64,000 bases of DNA from assembly GCA_014800795.1 (NCBI GenBank), contig JAAVFL010000009.1, forward strand, positions 84,277-148,276. Direction: 5' to 3'. Source of the DNA: Bacteroidales bacterium. Lineage in GTDB: Bacteria > Bacteroidota > Bacteroidia > Bacteroidales > Muribaculaceae. Shown here piece after piece: positions 28,790-38,924 of the stretch (positions are counted from its first letter, which is position 1; every line of letters starts with the position of its first letter). The position numbers and the translations under genes are program-made. The notes beneath the pieces were generated by a model. It was given only the letters and a program-made list of their open reading frames with translations, did no database searches and was not told the origin of the DNA.

Positions 28790-29797
28790 ATGAAAATACC
28801 CATTCATAAAATAGAGAACTATACATGGATCACCAGCCTTAATGTCCTGAATGTGCCGGTTATCAAACGCTGCAACTATTTTGTGGATGATACAATTTCT
28901 GTTGATGGCGATGCTCCAAAAAAATTCATCGGTATATACGACTATAGCTTACTTGAGCATAAACATAAGTCAAACCGCAAAAACTGGATCCGTTATATCG
29001 CTAAGACCGGTCACAAATGGTATCCGTCAGAATCAATCACCGAATTGCTTATGAACAGGCTCGGGACTATTTTTGGTCTTAATATGGCTGATTCACAGAT
29101 TGCAATGATTGGAGGCCAGTTACGATTCATGAGCCGCTATTTTCTAAAATCAAACAAAGAGGAACTGGTTCACGGCGCAGATATTCTCGCCGGCTACCTG
29201 AACGAATCACCCAGATATGTAGAAGAAGTGGATCAACAAAAGATGACACGTGATTTATTTACTCTGCAGGTGATAGAGGAAGCGATAGATAATTTATTTC
29301 TATATCAGAAAGAAGAGATTCTCCACGAATTGATCCGATTAATTATATTCGATGCATTAGTTGGAAACAACGATCGTCATTTCTTTAACTGGGGAGTCAT
29401 ACGATCGGTAGATAATAGTTTTCAACCATTTTTTGCGCCAATCTATGATACAGCCCGAGGATTATTCTGGAACTACTCTGAAAACAAGTTAAAAGAGATT
29501 GTTGAACTAAACAAAACTACAGATAAGCATATTAAAAAGTATTGTAAAAGTTCACGCCCCAAAATAGGGTGGGAAGGAGAAAAGAATCCTAATCATTTTC
29601 AACTTTTCAGACAGATATATACTAACCAGTTCCATATTTCCGTTGATGAAATCAGATCAATGCTTGAATATTCAGTTCTGAAGGAAATGATTAGCGAAGT
29701 CTCGGAGAATTTCGGAACATTAATGAGTGCAAACAGAATTTTACTCATATGCAAATGTTTGGAATACAGGTTTAATGAATTAAGGAAGATATTATGA
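28790..29797 (+). CDS. HipA-like serine/threonine kinase lacking the N-terminal subdomain
   Basis: ORF 335 aa; LVGNNDRHFFNWGVI catalytic loop, APIYDTARGLFW metal-binding-like segment, SESITELLMNRLGTIFGL. Confidence 0.75.
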   Translation: MKIPIHKIENYTWITSLNVLNVPVIKRCNYFVDDTISVDGDAPKKFIGIYDYSLLEHKHKSNRKNWIRYIAKTGHKWYPSESITELLMNRLGTIFGLNMADSQIAMIGGQLRFMSRYFLKSNKEELVHGADILAGYLNESPRYVEEVDQQKMTRDLFTLQVIEEAIDNLFLYQKEEILHELIRLIIFDALVGNNDRHFFNWGVIRSVDNSFQPFFAPIYDTARGLFWNYSENKLKEIVELNKTTDKHIKKYCKSSRPKIGWEGEKNPNHFQLFRQIYTNQFHISVDEIRSMLEYSVLKEMISEVSENFGTLMSANRILLICKCLEYRFNELRKIL

Positions 29798-30180
29798 CTA
29801 AGTTTAAAAAAGTTTTTGCCCGCCTGTTCTGGTCTGAAAGCCAGAATAAAGTATTATTGAATGCAGATCATGACGCTACATTCAACATCAATCTGGGCAG
29901 ATTACATGTAGGAACTCTTCTATATTCAGATAAAATATGGTATTTCAGCTACAGTAATGACTTTAAACTCCAAAATAAGATATTACCATTGGCTAATTTT
30001 CCATCAACAGAAAAAGAATATTCAGCACGTGAACTGTGGCCTTTTTTCGCTTCACGAATACCTAGTAACGCCCAACTGCAACTTGGGCGCGAAAATCCAC
30101 AAGAAAATATAGTGACATTATTGCAAAAGTTCGGGCGCCGAACTGTTGCCAACCCATATGAATTAGATCCTGTTATATAA
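29794..30180 (+). CDS. HipA N-terminal-subdomain-like small protein (HipS-like)
   Basis: ORF 128 aa overlapping the kinase stop by 4 nt (ATGA); LGRLHVGTLLYSDKIWYFSYSNDF...LPLANFP...LWPFFASRIPS resembles the HipA_N pattern. Confidence 0.6.
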   Translation: MTKFKKVFARLFWSESQNKVLLNADHDATFNINLGRLHVGTLLYSDKIWYFSYSNDFKLQNKILPLANFPSTEKEYSARELWPFFASRIPSNAQLQLGRENPQENIVTLLQKFGRRTVANPYELDPVI

Positions 30181-30222
30181 ACCGGTTCGGATTATACCAA
30201 AAATCAGGTTGTAAATTAAATT

Positions 30223-32460
30223 ATGAAAAAGTTTTTGTTGCCGCTGATTGCACTGATAGCGGCTATGCCTCTTCTGCGTGGAGCGGAGAAAGAACCGGTA
30301 GACTATGTGAATCCTTATATCGGTAATATAAGCCATCTGCTGGTGCCGACATTCGCCACCATACAGTTGCCTCACAGCATGATGCGCATCTATCCGGCGC
30401 GACAGGACTATACCTCAGAGCTTATGAACGGACTGCCGGTGATCGTGACAAACCACCGCGAGCGCTCGGCTTTCAGCATATCGCCATGGCAGAAACCGCC
30501 GCGACGCCCCGTAGCGCAGCTCACCTGGGATCAGGAGCGCATCACTCCCTACTCATGGGATGTGGAACTCGACGACAACACGATGCGCGCACGTCTCGCC
30601 GTAAAACACCAGAGCGCTATCTACGAACTCGACTTCTACGACACTGAAAAGCCGGTATATCTCACTATCAATTCGGAAAACGGAGCTATGTGGGAGGAGA
30701 ACGGGAAAATAATGGGATACCAGTCGCTTGACGACCGGACCAAGGTATATCTGGCGGTGGAATTCGCCGAAAAGCCATCTGCTATAGGAACCCTCGTTCA
30801 TGGCGACATCACCGACGCTACACGCGCCGAAGGCCACAACGCATGTATTGTGGCGCAATACCCCGCAGGGACAGCGGCGGTGAACCTGCGCTACGGCGTA
30901 TCATTCATAAGTGCTGAACAGGCCTGCAGCAACCTGCACCGCGAACAGCCGGGCGACTTCGACCGCGAGGCCGTGGCAAAGGCCGGGCGCGACGAATGGA
31001 ACCGCACACTGTCGAACATAACTGTAAGCGGGGGAACGGAGGATCAGAAAACGGTTCTCTACACATCTTACTACCGCACATTCGAGCGTCCGGTGTGTCT
31101 GAGCGAGGATGGCCGCTACTACAGCGCATTCGACGGCGAGGTTCACCCAGACAACGGTCATCAGTTCTACTCCGACGACTGGATCTGGGACACCTACCGT
31201 GCCGCTCACCCGCTGCGCGCGCTCATCGATCCGGAAAAAGAGGAGGATATCATCGAATCATATCTGCGCATGGCCGAACAGATGGGAACCCAATGGATGC
31301 CCACTTTCCCGGAAATAACAGGCGACACACGGCGCATGAATTCAAACCACGGTGTGGCGATGGTTGCCGACGCACTCTACAAGGGGCTCGATGTCGACGC
31401 GGAGCGTGCCTATCTCTACTGCCGCAAGGGTATAGAAGAGAAGACCCTCGCACCCTGGAGCGGAGCGCCTGCAAGCGAGATCGACCGCTTTTACAGAGAG
31501 AACGGCTACATCCCCGCCTTGCGCGACGGTGAGGAAGAGACCGACCCGGCGGTAACAGGCTTCGAGAAGCGTCAGCCGGTAGCCGTAACACTCGGAACAG
31601 CCTACGACCAGTGGTGTCTGAGCCGCATAGCCTCGTTTCTCGGGAAAAAAGAGGATGCCGACAAATATCTCGGGCTGAGCTACAACTACCGCAATCTCTG
31701 GAATCCCGATACCAGGTTCTTTCACCCCAAAGATAAGGATGGAAATTTCATTGAGCCATTCGATTACCGCTTCAGCGGAGGCATTGGCGCGCGCGAGGCA
31801 TACGACGAAAACAACGGATGGACATACCGTTGGGACGTTCAACACAATTTCGCCGACCTCTGCAACCTGATGGGTGGACGCGAGGAACTGATAAGAAATC
31901 TCGACCGCACGTTCGCCGAACCGATGGGACGGGGCAAACGCGAATTTTACGAACAGCTTCCCGACCAGACCGGCAACATCGGACAGTTCACCATGGCAAA
32001 CGAACCGTCGCTCCATATCCCATACATCTACAACTATGCCGGCGCACCGTGGAAAACCCAGAAGCGCATCCGCCAGTGTCTCGAAACGTGGTTCCGCAAC
32101 GACCTTATGGGTATTCCCGGCGATGAAGACGGCGGAGGACTCACGAGCTTCGTAGTATTCTCCTCGCTCGGATTCTACCCTGTGACACCCGGTTTCCCCG
32201 TCTACAATATCGGTAGCCCACTCTTCAGCGACATCAGCGTGAAAGTTCCAGGCGGGAAAACATTCCGCATCATTGCCGAAAACTGCTCCGACGAAAACAA
32301 ATACATACAGAGCGCCACCCTCAATGGCAAAGCGTGGGACAAACCCTGGATTACACATGAGGATATAACAAACGGAGGCATACTGGAACTGAAGATGGGA
32401 CGCCATCCGAACCGTCAGTGGGGTGCATCGGCGGAAGCCGCTCCCCCATCGGCAGAATAA
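30223..32460 (+). CDS. GH92 family glycosidase (alpha-mannosidase-like)
   Basis: ORF 745 aa; YVNPYIGNISHLLVPTFATIQLPHSMMRIYP, FYSDDWIWDTYRAAHPL, NGWTYRWDVQHNFADL, MGIPGDEDGGGLTSFVVFSSLGFYPVTPG. Confidence 0.92.
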   Translation: MKKFLLPLIALIAAMPLLRGAEKEPVDYVNPYIGNISHLLVPTFATIQLPHSMMRIYPARQDYTSELMNGLPVIVTNHRERSAFSISPWQKPPRRPVAQLTWDQERITPYSWDVELDDNTMRARLAVKHQSAIYELDFYDTEKPVYLTINSENGAMWEENGKIMGYQSLDDRTKVYLAVEFAEKPSAIGTLVHGDITDATRAEGHNACIVAQYPAGTAAVNLRYGVSFISAEQACSNLHREQPGDFDREAVAKAGRDEWNRTLSNITVSGGTEDQKTVLYTSYYRTFERPVCLSEDGRYYSAFDGEVHPDNGHQFYSDDWIWDTYRAAHPLRALIDPEKEEDIIESYLRMAEQMGTQWMPTFPEITGDTRRMNSNHGVAMVADALYKGLDVDAERAYLYCRKGIEEKTLAPWSGAPASEIDRFYRENGYIPALRDGEEETDPAVTGFEKRQPVAVTLGTAYDQWCLSRIASFLGKKEDADKYLGLSYNYRNLWNPDTRFFHPKDKDGNFIEPFDYRFSGGIGAREAYDENNGWTYRWDVQHNFADLCNLMGGREELIRNLDRTFAEPMGRGKREFYEQLPDQTGNIGQFTMANEPSLHIPYIYNYAGAPWKTQKRIRQCLETWFRNDLMGIPGDEDGGGLTSFVVFSSLGFYPVTPGFPVYNIGSPLFSDISVKVPGGKTFRIIAENCSDENKYIQSATLNGKAWDKPWITHEDITNGGILELKMGRHPNRQWGASAEAAPPSAE

Positions 32461-32480
32461 CCGATCATATTCCCACACCT

Positions 32481-32981
32481 ATGCACACAGACAACTGCGA
32501 GGAAATATTTCCGATTGTCGACGAGACGGGACACGTAACCGGATCCGCAACCCGAGGAGAGTGTCACAACGGATCGCGACTGCTTCATCCGGTGGTTCAC
32601 CTGCATGTTTTCGACCGGCAGGGGCGGCTTTATCTGCAAAAACGGCCCGAATGGAAAGATATACAGCCCGGAAAATGGGACACCGCCGTAGGAGGACATG
32701 TAGATTATGGAGAGGCCATTGCCGACGCCCTGCGCCGCGAGGCACGCGAGGAACTCGGACTCGTCGATTTCGAGCCCGAAGAGTTATGTTCATATGTATT
32801 TGAATCGGACAGGGAGCGCGAGCTCGTGAACGTTTTCCGCACCACGACAGACACCCTACCGACACCGAGCGACGAACTCGACGGCGGCAGATTCTGGACA
32901 CGCTCCGAAATACTCGAATCTATTGGAGGAAATATACTTACGCCTAATTTCGAGAGCGAATACCTGCGGATTTTCGGCTGA
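32481..32981 (+). CDS. NUDIX hydrolase (Idi-like)
   Basis: ORF (start MHTDNCEE); GGHVDYGEAIADALRREAREELGL Nudix box. Confidence 0.92.
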   Translation: MHTDNCEEIFPIVDETGHVTGSATRGECHNGSRLLHPVVHLHVFDRQGRLYLQKRPEWKDIQPGKWDTAVGGHVDYGEAIADALRREAREELGLVDFEPEELCSYVFESDRERELVNVFRTTTDTLPTPSDELDGGRFWTRSEILESIGGNILTPNFESEYLRIFG

Positions 32982-33223
32982 GTAAAACTATGCTTACCTT
33001 TACGGAAAGGCATAAAAAAACGAGAAATTGCCGTCACGGTAACCTCTCGCTAAATAATAAACCAATCATTATCACATTTCTTGCAATGGAAAAAGTAATT
33101 TTGCTATTTACTATTAAAACACACGCTGTCGGAAATGGTTCACCGGAATGGTCTCTTTTTTGAAAAAAATCCGCGGTCCGGTAAAATTCACCATCGGAAG
33201 TTGCACATCTGACCGCCTTTGGC

Positions 33224-33231
33224 TATCTTTG
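33224..33231 (+). promoter_or_regulatory. recA distal promoter -7 box TATCTTTG
   Basis: TAnnTTTG with GTTG 20 nt upstream. Confidence 0.45.
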
Positions 33232-33301
33232 TAGATGGGTGAATGGAAATCGGTTAAGCTATTTTAACCGGATAAGGAAACTCTTTTGCCCACCATCATA
33301 T

Positions 33302-33309
33302 TAACTTTG
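33302..33309 (+). promoter_or_regulatory. recA proximal -7 box TAACTTTG
   Basis: TAnnTTTG 27 nt before the recA start. Confidence 0.5.
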
Positions 33310-33335
33310 CATCAGAAAAAATAAAAAGACAGCAT

Positions 33336-34553
33336 ATGGAAAAAACTCCCAAAGGGAAGAAAACCCCGATCAAGAAGATCGACAAAAACATAGATCCCAA
33401 GGAAGCCAAAGCCAACGCACTGGCACAGGCTCTGGGCAACATCGAGAAAAACTTCGGCAAAGGCGCCATAATGAAACTCGGCGACGAAGCCACCGAAAAA
33501 GTCGATGTCATATCCAGCGGTTCGATCGGCCTGAACTACGCTCTGGGCGTAGGCGGCTATCCCAAAGGGCGCATCATCGAGATTTATGGTCCGGAATCGT
33601 CGGGTAAGACAACTCTCGCCATCCATGCAATAGCCGAGGCCCAGAAGAAAGGTGGCGTGGCAGCCATCATCGACGCCGAGCATGCGTTCGACCGATTCTA
33701 TGCCGAGAAACTCGGTGTGGATGTCAACAGCCTCCTGATCGCTCAGCCCGACAACGGCGAGCAGGCTCTCGAAATAGCCGAACAACTTATCCGCTCGGCA
33801 GCCATCGACATTCTGGTAGTCGATTCAGTGGCGGCTCTCACCCCCAAGAGCGAAATCGAAGGCGATATGGGCGACCGCAATGTCGGATTACAGGCGCGCC
33901 TCATGTCACAGGCAATGCGTAAACTTACCGGCACCATAGCCCGCACCAACACTGTATGTATATTCATCAACCAGCTGCGCGAGAAGATCGGTGTGATGTT
34001 CGGCCCGTCAGAAACCACCACCGGTGGCAACGCCCTGAAATTTTATGCCTCCGTACGCGTCGACATACGTCCCGGAACTCCCATCAAGGATGGCGACGAT
34101 GTATTCGGCAAGCGTGCCAAAGTAAAAGTTGTCAAAAACAAGGTGGCTCCCCCTTTCAAACGCTGCGAATTCGACATAATGTTCGGCGAAGGTATTTCCA
34201 AGTCGGGTGAGATAGTGGATCTCGGTGTGGAATACGGCATTATCAGCAAGAGCGGTTCTTGGTTCAGCTACAACGGTTCAAAACTCGCTCAGGGGCGCGA
34301 CGCTGCCAAGGCCGTGATACTCGACAACCCCGAGCTTGCCGACGAACTGGAGGAAAAGATTATGGCCGCCCTCAACGGCGAGTCACCCGATGGTGACGAA
34401 AAGGACAGTGCGGAGGAGAAAACCAAGGCTGCAAAAGCTCCGGCAAAAAAAGCATCGAAGGATAGCGAGAAAGAAACTCCCGAAATGGCTGAACTCGACT
34501 TCGATGCCGACTTCGACGACGATGATGATTTCACACTCGACGAAGACCTCTGA
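33336..34553 (+). CDS. recA: Recombinase RecA
   Basis: [48 protein letters not shown]. Confidence 0.98.
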   Translation: MEKTPKGKKTPIKKIDKNIDPKEAKANALAQALGNIEKNFGKGAIMKLGDEATEKVDVISSGSIGLNYALGVGGYPKGRIIEIYGPESSGKTTLAIHAIAEAQKKGGVAAIIDAEHAFDRFYAEKLGVDVNSLLIAQPDNGEQALEIAEQLIRSAAIDILVVDSVAALTPKSEIEGDMGDRNVGLQARLMSQAMRKLTGTIARTNTVCIFINQLREKIGVMFGPSETTTGGNALKFYASVRVDIRPGTPIKDGDDVFGKRAKVKVVKNKVAPPFKRCEFDIMFGEGISKSGEIVDLGVEYGIISKSGSWFSYNGSKLAQGRDAAKAVILDNPELADELEEKIMAALNGESPDGDEKDSAEEKTKAAKAPAKKASKDSEKETPEMAELDFDADFDDDDDFTLDEDL

Positions 34554-34599
34554 TCAAATCCGTAATCACCAATTGCATCAGGTATCAGCGCCAGAACTT

Positions 34600-34643
34600 A
34601 AGGAATAGGCTGTGTCAAAACGATTTGACACAGCCTATTCCTT
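34600..34643. terminator. 20-bp perfect stem-loop between convergent recA and lpdA
   Basis: AAGGAATAGGCTGTGTCAAA-acga-TTTGACACAGCCTATTCCTT. Confidence 0.88.
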
Positions 34644-34663
34644 TTTCTTATCTTCTATAATTG

Positions 34664-35977
34664 TTAATTGCAAAGGGCTTCCCCTAACGTAGGATGCGAG
34701 TGAATGGTGCGGGATATGGCCGATGCGGGAAGGCGTTGCGACATTGCAAGGGCGGCTTCCGCTATGAGGTCGGCGGCATGCGGACCCACAATCTGGCAGC
34801 CGAGCAGTAGTCCGGTTGTCTGGTCGGATATCAGTTTCACCACACCCTCAGGCTCACCCATAGCAAGCGCTTTTCCGTTGGAGCGGAAAGTGCGTTTCCT
34901 TACCTCATAAGACAATCCGGATGCTTTACACTGTTCTTCGGTAATGCCAGCCATAGCACACTCAGGAACCGTAAACACCGCAGAGGGAACGACGGAAAGG
35001 TCTACTTCCTCCCCCATCACCACCTTTGCCTGTGCGGAGGCAGCGTGGGCAAGCAGACAAAGTCCGTTACAGTCGCCTATCGCATATACGCCCGGAACAG
35101 AAGTCTCAAAGCGGGCATCCACTTCCACACCGCGACGCCCTACCGCTATCCCGGCTTCTTCAAGACCGGCGGGAACCACAGGCCTACGCCCCACAGCCAT
35201 CAGCACATATTCCGCCTCGACTGCGGCCGATTTACCCTTCTTAGTAAATTCCACCCTCTTCATGATACCCTCGCCCGAACTTACAGCACACACTTCAGCC
35301 TCGGTATGAATCTCCACACCACGCCGTTTGAGGGCCGTGCGCAGCTGCTTCGCCACATCCCGGTCGAACATCGGAAGTATCTCCTTGCAGTATTCAATCA
35401 CCGTGACCTCAACCCCGAAAGCGGCAAAAATAGAGGCAAATTCCATACCTATCACCCCGCCACCGATTATGGCGAGCGAACGTGGCAATACGGGAATATC
35501 AAGCAATGCAGTGGAGGTTACCGTAAGTTCAGCTCCATCGATAGGGAGCATAGCCGACCGGGAACCTGTTGCGATTATAATCTTCGGTGCGGTGTAAAGT
35601 GCGTCAGCTGCCTCTACCGTATGCGGTCCGGCGAAGCGCGCCTCGGCATTAAGGATCTCAACACCGGCACACACGTCTTCAACCGCTCCACGCAATTGAG
35701 CCACAACAGCATCCTTGCGCGCCACGACACGCGGCATATCCACATTTACCCTTCCTGCGGGGATATCTACCCCAAAGGCGGCAGCGGAAGCTACATCGCC
35801 GGCAACCTGCGCCGAACGGCAGAAGCATTTTGTTGGGATACATCCGCGGTTCAGACATGTTCCCCCGAGGTATTCTTTTTCAATCAGCAGTGTGTGCATG
35901 CCACGGGCAACTCCGAGAGCAGCAGCCTCATAACCGCCAGGCCCTCCACCGATTACTATCAGATCGTAAGTTTTCAT
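34664..35977 (-). CDS. lpdA: Dihydrolipoyl dehydrogenase
   Basis: ORF; IGGGPGGYEAAALGVARGMHTLLIEKEYLGGTCLNRGCIPTK. Confidence 0.95.
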   Translation of the reverse strand: MKTYDLIVIGGGPGGYEAAALGVARGMHTLLIEKEYLGGTCLNRGCIPTKCFCRSAQVAGDVASAAAFGVDIPAGRVNVDMPRVVARKDAVVAQLRGAVEDVCAGVEILNAEARFAGPHTVEAADALYTAPKIIIATGSRSAMLPIDGAELTVTSTALLDIPVLPRSLAIIGGGVIGMEFASIFAAFGVEVTVIEYCKEILPMFDRDVAKQLRTALKRRGVEIHTEAEVCAVSSGEGIMKRVEFTKKGKSAAVEAEYVLMAVGRRPVVPAGLEEAGIAVGRRGVEVDARFETSVPGVYAIGDCNGLCLLAHAASAQAKVVMGEEVDLSVVPSAVFTVPECAMAGITEEQCKASGLSYEVRKRTFRSNGKALAMGEPEGVVKLISDQTTGLLLGCQIVGPHAADLIAEAALAMSQRLPASAISRTIHSHPTLGEALCN

Positions 35978-36064
35978 AAGAAAGGAAATAAAGAAGTGGA
36001 GAAAGAGAGAAGTTGAGATGAATCAGGCGATGGTATTATTGCTTGACTTCTCAACTTCTTTTTA

Positions 36065-37543
36065 TTACTCAAAAGTTACCACCGGATTGAGTGCGGCGGC
36101 CGTATCGTCGGGATGTGTGACAGGGGTATTGTGGGGAGCGTTGATAACCGTTTCCGGTGTCTCGCGCGCCTCACGCGCAATATCGTGCATCACAGCGATG
36201 AAATCGTCGAGGGTCTCCTTGCTTTCGGTTTCGGTCGGCTCTATCATCAGCGATTCATGGAAGAGCAACGGGAAATATATCGTAGGCGCATGGTAACCAT
36301 GGTCGAGCAGCCGCTTGGCGACATTGAGGGTGGTAACCCCGGTGCTCTTGTCGCGGAGACCGTCGAACACGAACTCATGTTTGCATACACCCTCGATCGG
36401 GAGCAGATAATCGTCCTTAAGCGCCTCCTTCACATAATTTGCGTTGAGTGTGGCAAGCGGACCGGCTTCCATCAGCCCCTCGCTGCCGAGGGAAAGTATA
36501 TAGGCCAGCGCGCGTGCCTGTACGGCAAAGTTACCCAAAGTTCCGGACACGCTTCCGAGTGCATCGTCGGAGAACTGCAACGCCAGCGAACCATCTTCCC
36601 GTTCCACAACCCGGGGAGAGGGAAGGAACTGCTCCAGCCCGGCGCGCACCCCTACCGGGCCTGCACCGGGGCCACCTCCGCCGTGAGGGGTGGAGAATGT
36701 CTTGTGAAGGTTGATGTGCATTACGTCGAAACCCATATCGCCGGGGCGGGCAGCCCCGAGCATCGGATTGAGATTGGCACCGTCGTAATACATCAGTCCT
36801 CCCGCTTCATGCACCATTTTCGCAATCTCCGGTATGTTGCGCTCGAATATACCAAGCGTGTTTGGATTGGTCATCATCATTCCCGCCACCGTATCGTCGA
36901 GAAGCGGACGGAGCGCCTCCACATCCACAGTGCCGTCGGGGAGGCTCTTTACCTCCACCACTTCCAGTCCGGCGACAGCGGCTGAAGCCGGGTTGGTGCC
37001 GTGGGCCGAATCCGGCACAATAACTTTGCGGCGCCCAGTATCGCCACGCGAATCGTGGTAGGCGCGTATCACCATCAGTCCGGTAAGCTCGCCGTGGGCA
37101 CCCGCAAACGGATTGAGAGTGAATTCCGCCATTCCTCCGATCTCCGACAGTGCAAGCTCCAGTTCCCGGTACAGGCGGAGCCGTCCCTGCGACGCATAGT
37201 CGGGGGTTGCGGGATGCGCGCCTGCGAAACCGTGGTGGGCAGCCATCTCCTCGTTGATTTTGGGGTTGTATTTCATCGTGCACGATCCCAGGGGATAGAA
37301 GCCTGTATCGACACCGAAATTGTTGGTCGACATATTGTTGTAGTGGCGCACAACCGTAAGTTCGTCGCACTCGGGCAGTTCCGGAGCCGCTCCGCGGAGC
37401 AGCCTCTGCGGAATCGCCGCAGCCTTTTCACCCTTACCCTCCGTCAGGTCGTTTTCACTGATGTGGCTTGCCGGAAGACGGTAGCCCCTGCGACCGGTAC
37501 GCGAAAGTTCAAACACCAGTTTGCCGTAAATCTCTCTGTTCAT
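36065..37543 (-). CDS. gcvPB: Glycine dehydrogenase (decarboxylating) subunit 2
   Basis: ORF; FYPLGSCTMKYNPKINEE, HINLHKTFSTPHGGGGPGAGPVGV. Confidence 0.96.
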   Translation of the reverse strand: MNREIYGKLVFELSRTGRRGYRLPASHISENDLTEGKGEKAAAIPQRLLRGAAPELPECDELTVVRHYNNMSTNNFGVDTGFYPLGSCTMKYNPKINEEMAAHHGFAGAHPATPDYASQGRLRLYRELELALSEIGGMAEFTLNPFAGAHGELTGLMVIRAYHDSRGDTGRRKVIVPDSAHGTNPASAAVAGLEVVEVKSLPDGTVDVEALRPLLDDTVAGMMMTNPNTLGIFERNIPEIAKMVHEAGGLMYYDGANLNPMLGAARPGDMGFDVMHINLHKTFSTPHGGGGPGAGPVGVRAGLEQFLPSPRVVEREDGSLALQFSDDALGSVSGTLGNFAVQARALAYILSLGSEGLMEAGPLATLNANYVKEALKDDYLLPIEGVCKHEFVFDGLRDKSTGVTTLNVAKRLLDHGYHAPTIYFPLLFHESLMIEPTETESKETLDDFIAVMHDIAREARETPETVINAPHNTPVTHPDDTAAALNPVVTFE

Positions 37544-37564
37544 AACGTTCCAACTACTTATGGG

Positions 37565-38899
37565 TTATAGGTTACGGTATATATTCACCAGCCGATCCAC
37601 ATCCTCTTTTGTCTGCATCTCGGTACAAGCCATCAGCAACCTGTTGTCACCGCTCTTTATGCCGGCCAGAATGCCCTGACCCAGCGCATCGGCAATGAAC
37701 CGGTCGAGATCGACCTCTGCGTCGAACTCAAGCAAAAATTCGTTGAGGAACGGTTTGTCGGGGAATGCGAGGCGACAACGCCCTGCGGCTGTCATCTCCT
37801 GCAGGAGATATAGGGCAGTCTGATGTCCGCGCCAGGCCACCTCACGCAGTCCGGCCGCACCGAGCAGGCTCATATACACCGACACATAGAGCGTCATAAG
37901 CCCCTGATTGGAGCAAATATTGGAGGTAGCCTTGTCGCGCCTGATATGCTGCTCGCGTGCCTGAAGCGTAAGCACGAATGCGCGGCGCCCTTCCGAATCG
38001 GTGGTAGCTCCCACGATTCGGCCAGGCATCTTACGCATCAGAGCTTTGGTAGCACAGAGATATCCGAGATATGGACCTCCGTAGCTCAGAGGTATGCCGA
38101 GGCTCTGGGCATCGCCGCAGGCTATGTCGGCACCCCATTCGCCGGGAGTGCGCAGCGTAGCCAGATCTGCTGCCACACAGTTGAGAATCAGCAGTGCCTT
38201 ACGGGCATGAACCATATCGGCCACTCCTGTAAAATCCTCTATGATACCGTAGCGGTTGGGCTGCGGAAGAATCACTCCGGCAACATCCCCGTAAGCTTCA
38301 AGAAGTTCCGCCATATGCGACAGATCGGTCACCCCCGCGTTCTCGCGGATGATTTCGAGTTGCACATCGTGGTAACGGGCATATGTACGCACAACGCGCA
38401 TCACCCCCTCGCCAAGAGTTGCGGAAACCAACACACGCCTACGTTTGCGCACGGCTGCGACAGCCATCATCATAGCCTCGGCAGTAGCGGTAGTGCCGTC
38501 ATACATCGAGGCATTCGAGATTTCCAGCCCCGTCAGGCGGCTCATCATGGTTTGATACTCAAAGATATACTGGAGCGTACCCTGCGAAATTTCGGGCTGA
38601 TAGGGAGTGTAGGCGGTAAGAAACTCCGAACGCCCCACTATCGACGCCACCGCCGCAGGAGCGTAATGGTCGTAATATCCCCCGCCGGCAAAACAGGCGC
38701 GTACGGGAATATTGAGGTCGGCAAGACGATCGAACTCGGCACGCACCTCCGTGTCGCTCAGCTGCTGCGGCAGGCGGTACGGCTCCTTGAGCATCAGCTC
38801 CGGAGGCACATCGCTGTAAAGGTCGCGAAGCTCCGCGAGCCCGCAAGCAGCAAGCATAGCCTCAATCTCCCGGGGAGTATGTGGAAAATATCTGTGCAT
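37565..38899 (-). CDS. gcvPA: Glycine dehydrogenase (decarboxylating) subunit 1
   Basis: ORF; YFPHTPREIEAML, PYQPEISQGTLQYIFEYQTMMSRLTGLEISNASMYDG. Confidence 0.96.
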   Translation of the reverse strand: MHRYFPHTPREIEAMLAACGLAELRDLYSDVPPELMLKEPYRLPQQLSDTEVRAEFDRLADLNIPVRACFAGGGYYDHYAPAAVASIVGRSEFLTAYTPYQPEISQGTLQYIFEYQTMMSRLTGLEISNASMYDGTTATAEAMMMAVAAVRKRRRVLVSATLGEGVMRVVRTYARYHDVQLEIIRENAGVTDLSHMAELLEAYGDVAGVILPQPNRYGIIEDFTGVADMVHARKALLILNCVAADLATLRTPGEWGADIACGDAQSLGIPLSYGGPYLGYLCATKALMRKMPGRIVGATTDSEGRRAFVLTLQAREQHIRRDKATSNICSNQGLMTLYVSVYMSLLGAAGLREVAWRGHQTALYLLQEMTAAGRCRLAFPDKPFLNEFLLEFDAEVDLDRFIADALGQGILAGIKSGDNRLLMACTEMQTKEDVDRLVNIYRNL

Positions 38900-38924
38900 T
38901 GAAAGAATTACTGTTTACTGATTA

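Noticed and set aside
31342-32478. 378-aa minus-strand ORF inside the GH92 gene
   Set aside because: Shadow of a well-supported GH92 coding sequence.
37823-38902. 359-aa plus-strand ORF antisense to gcvPA
   Set aside because: gcvPA is strongly conserved; His-rich antisense frame is spurious.
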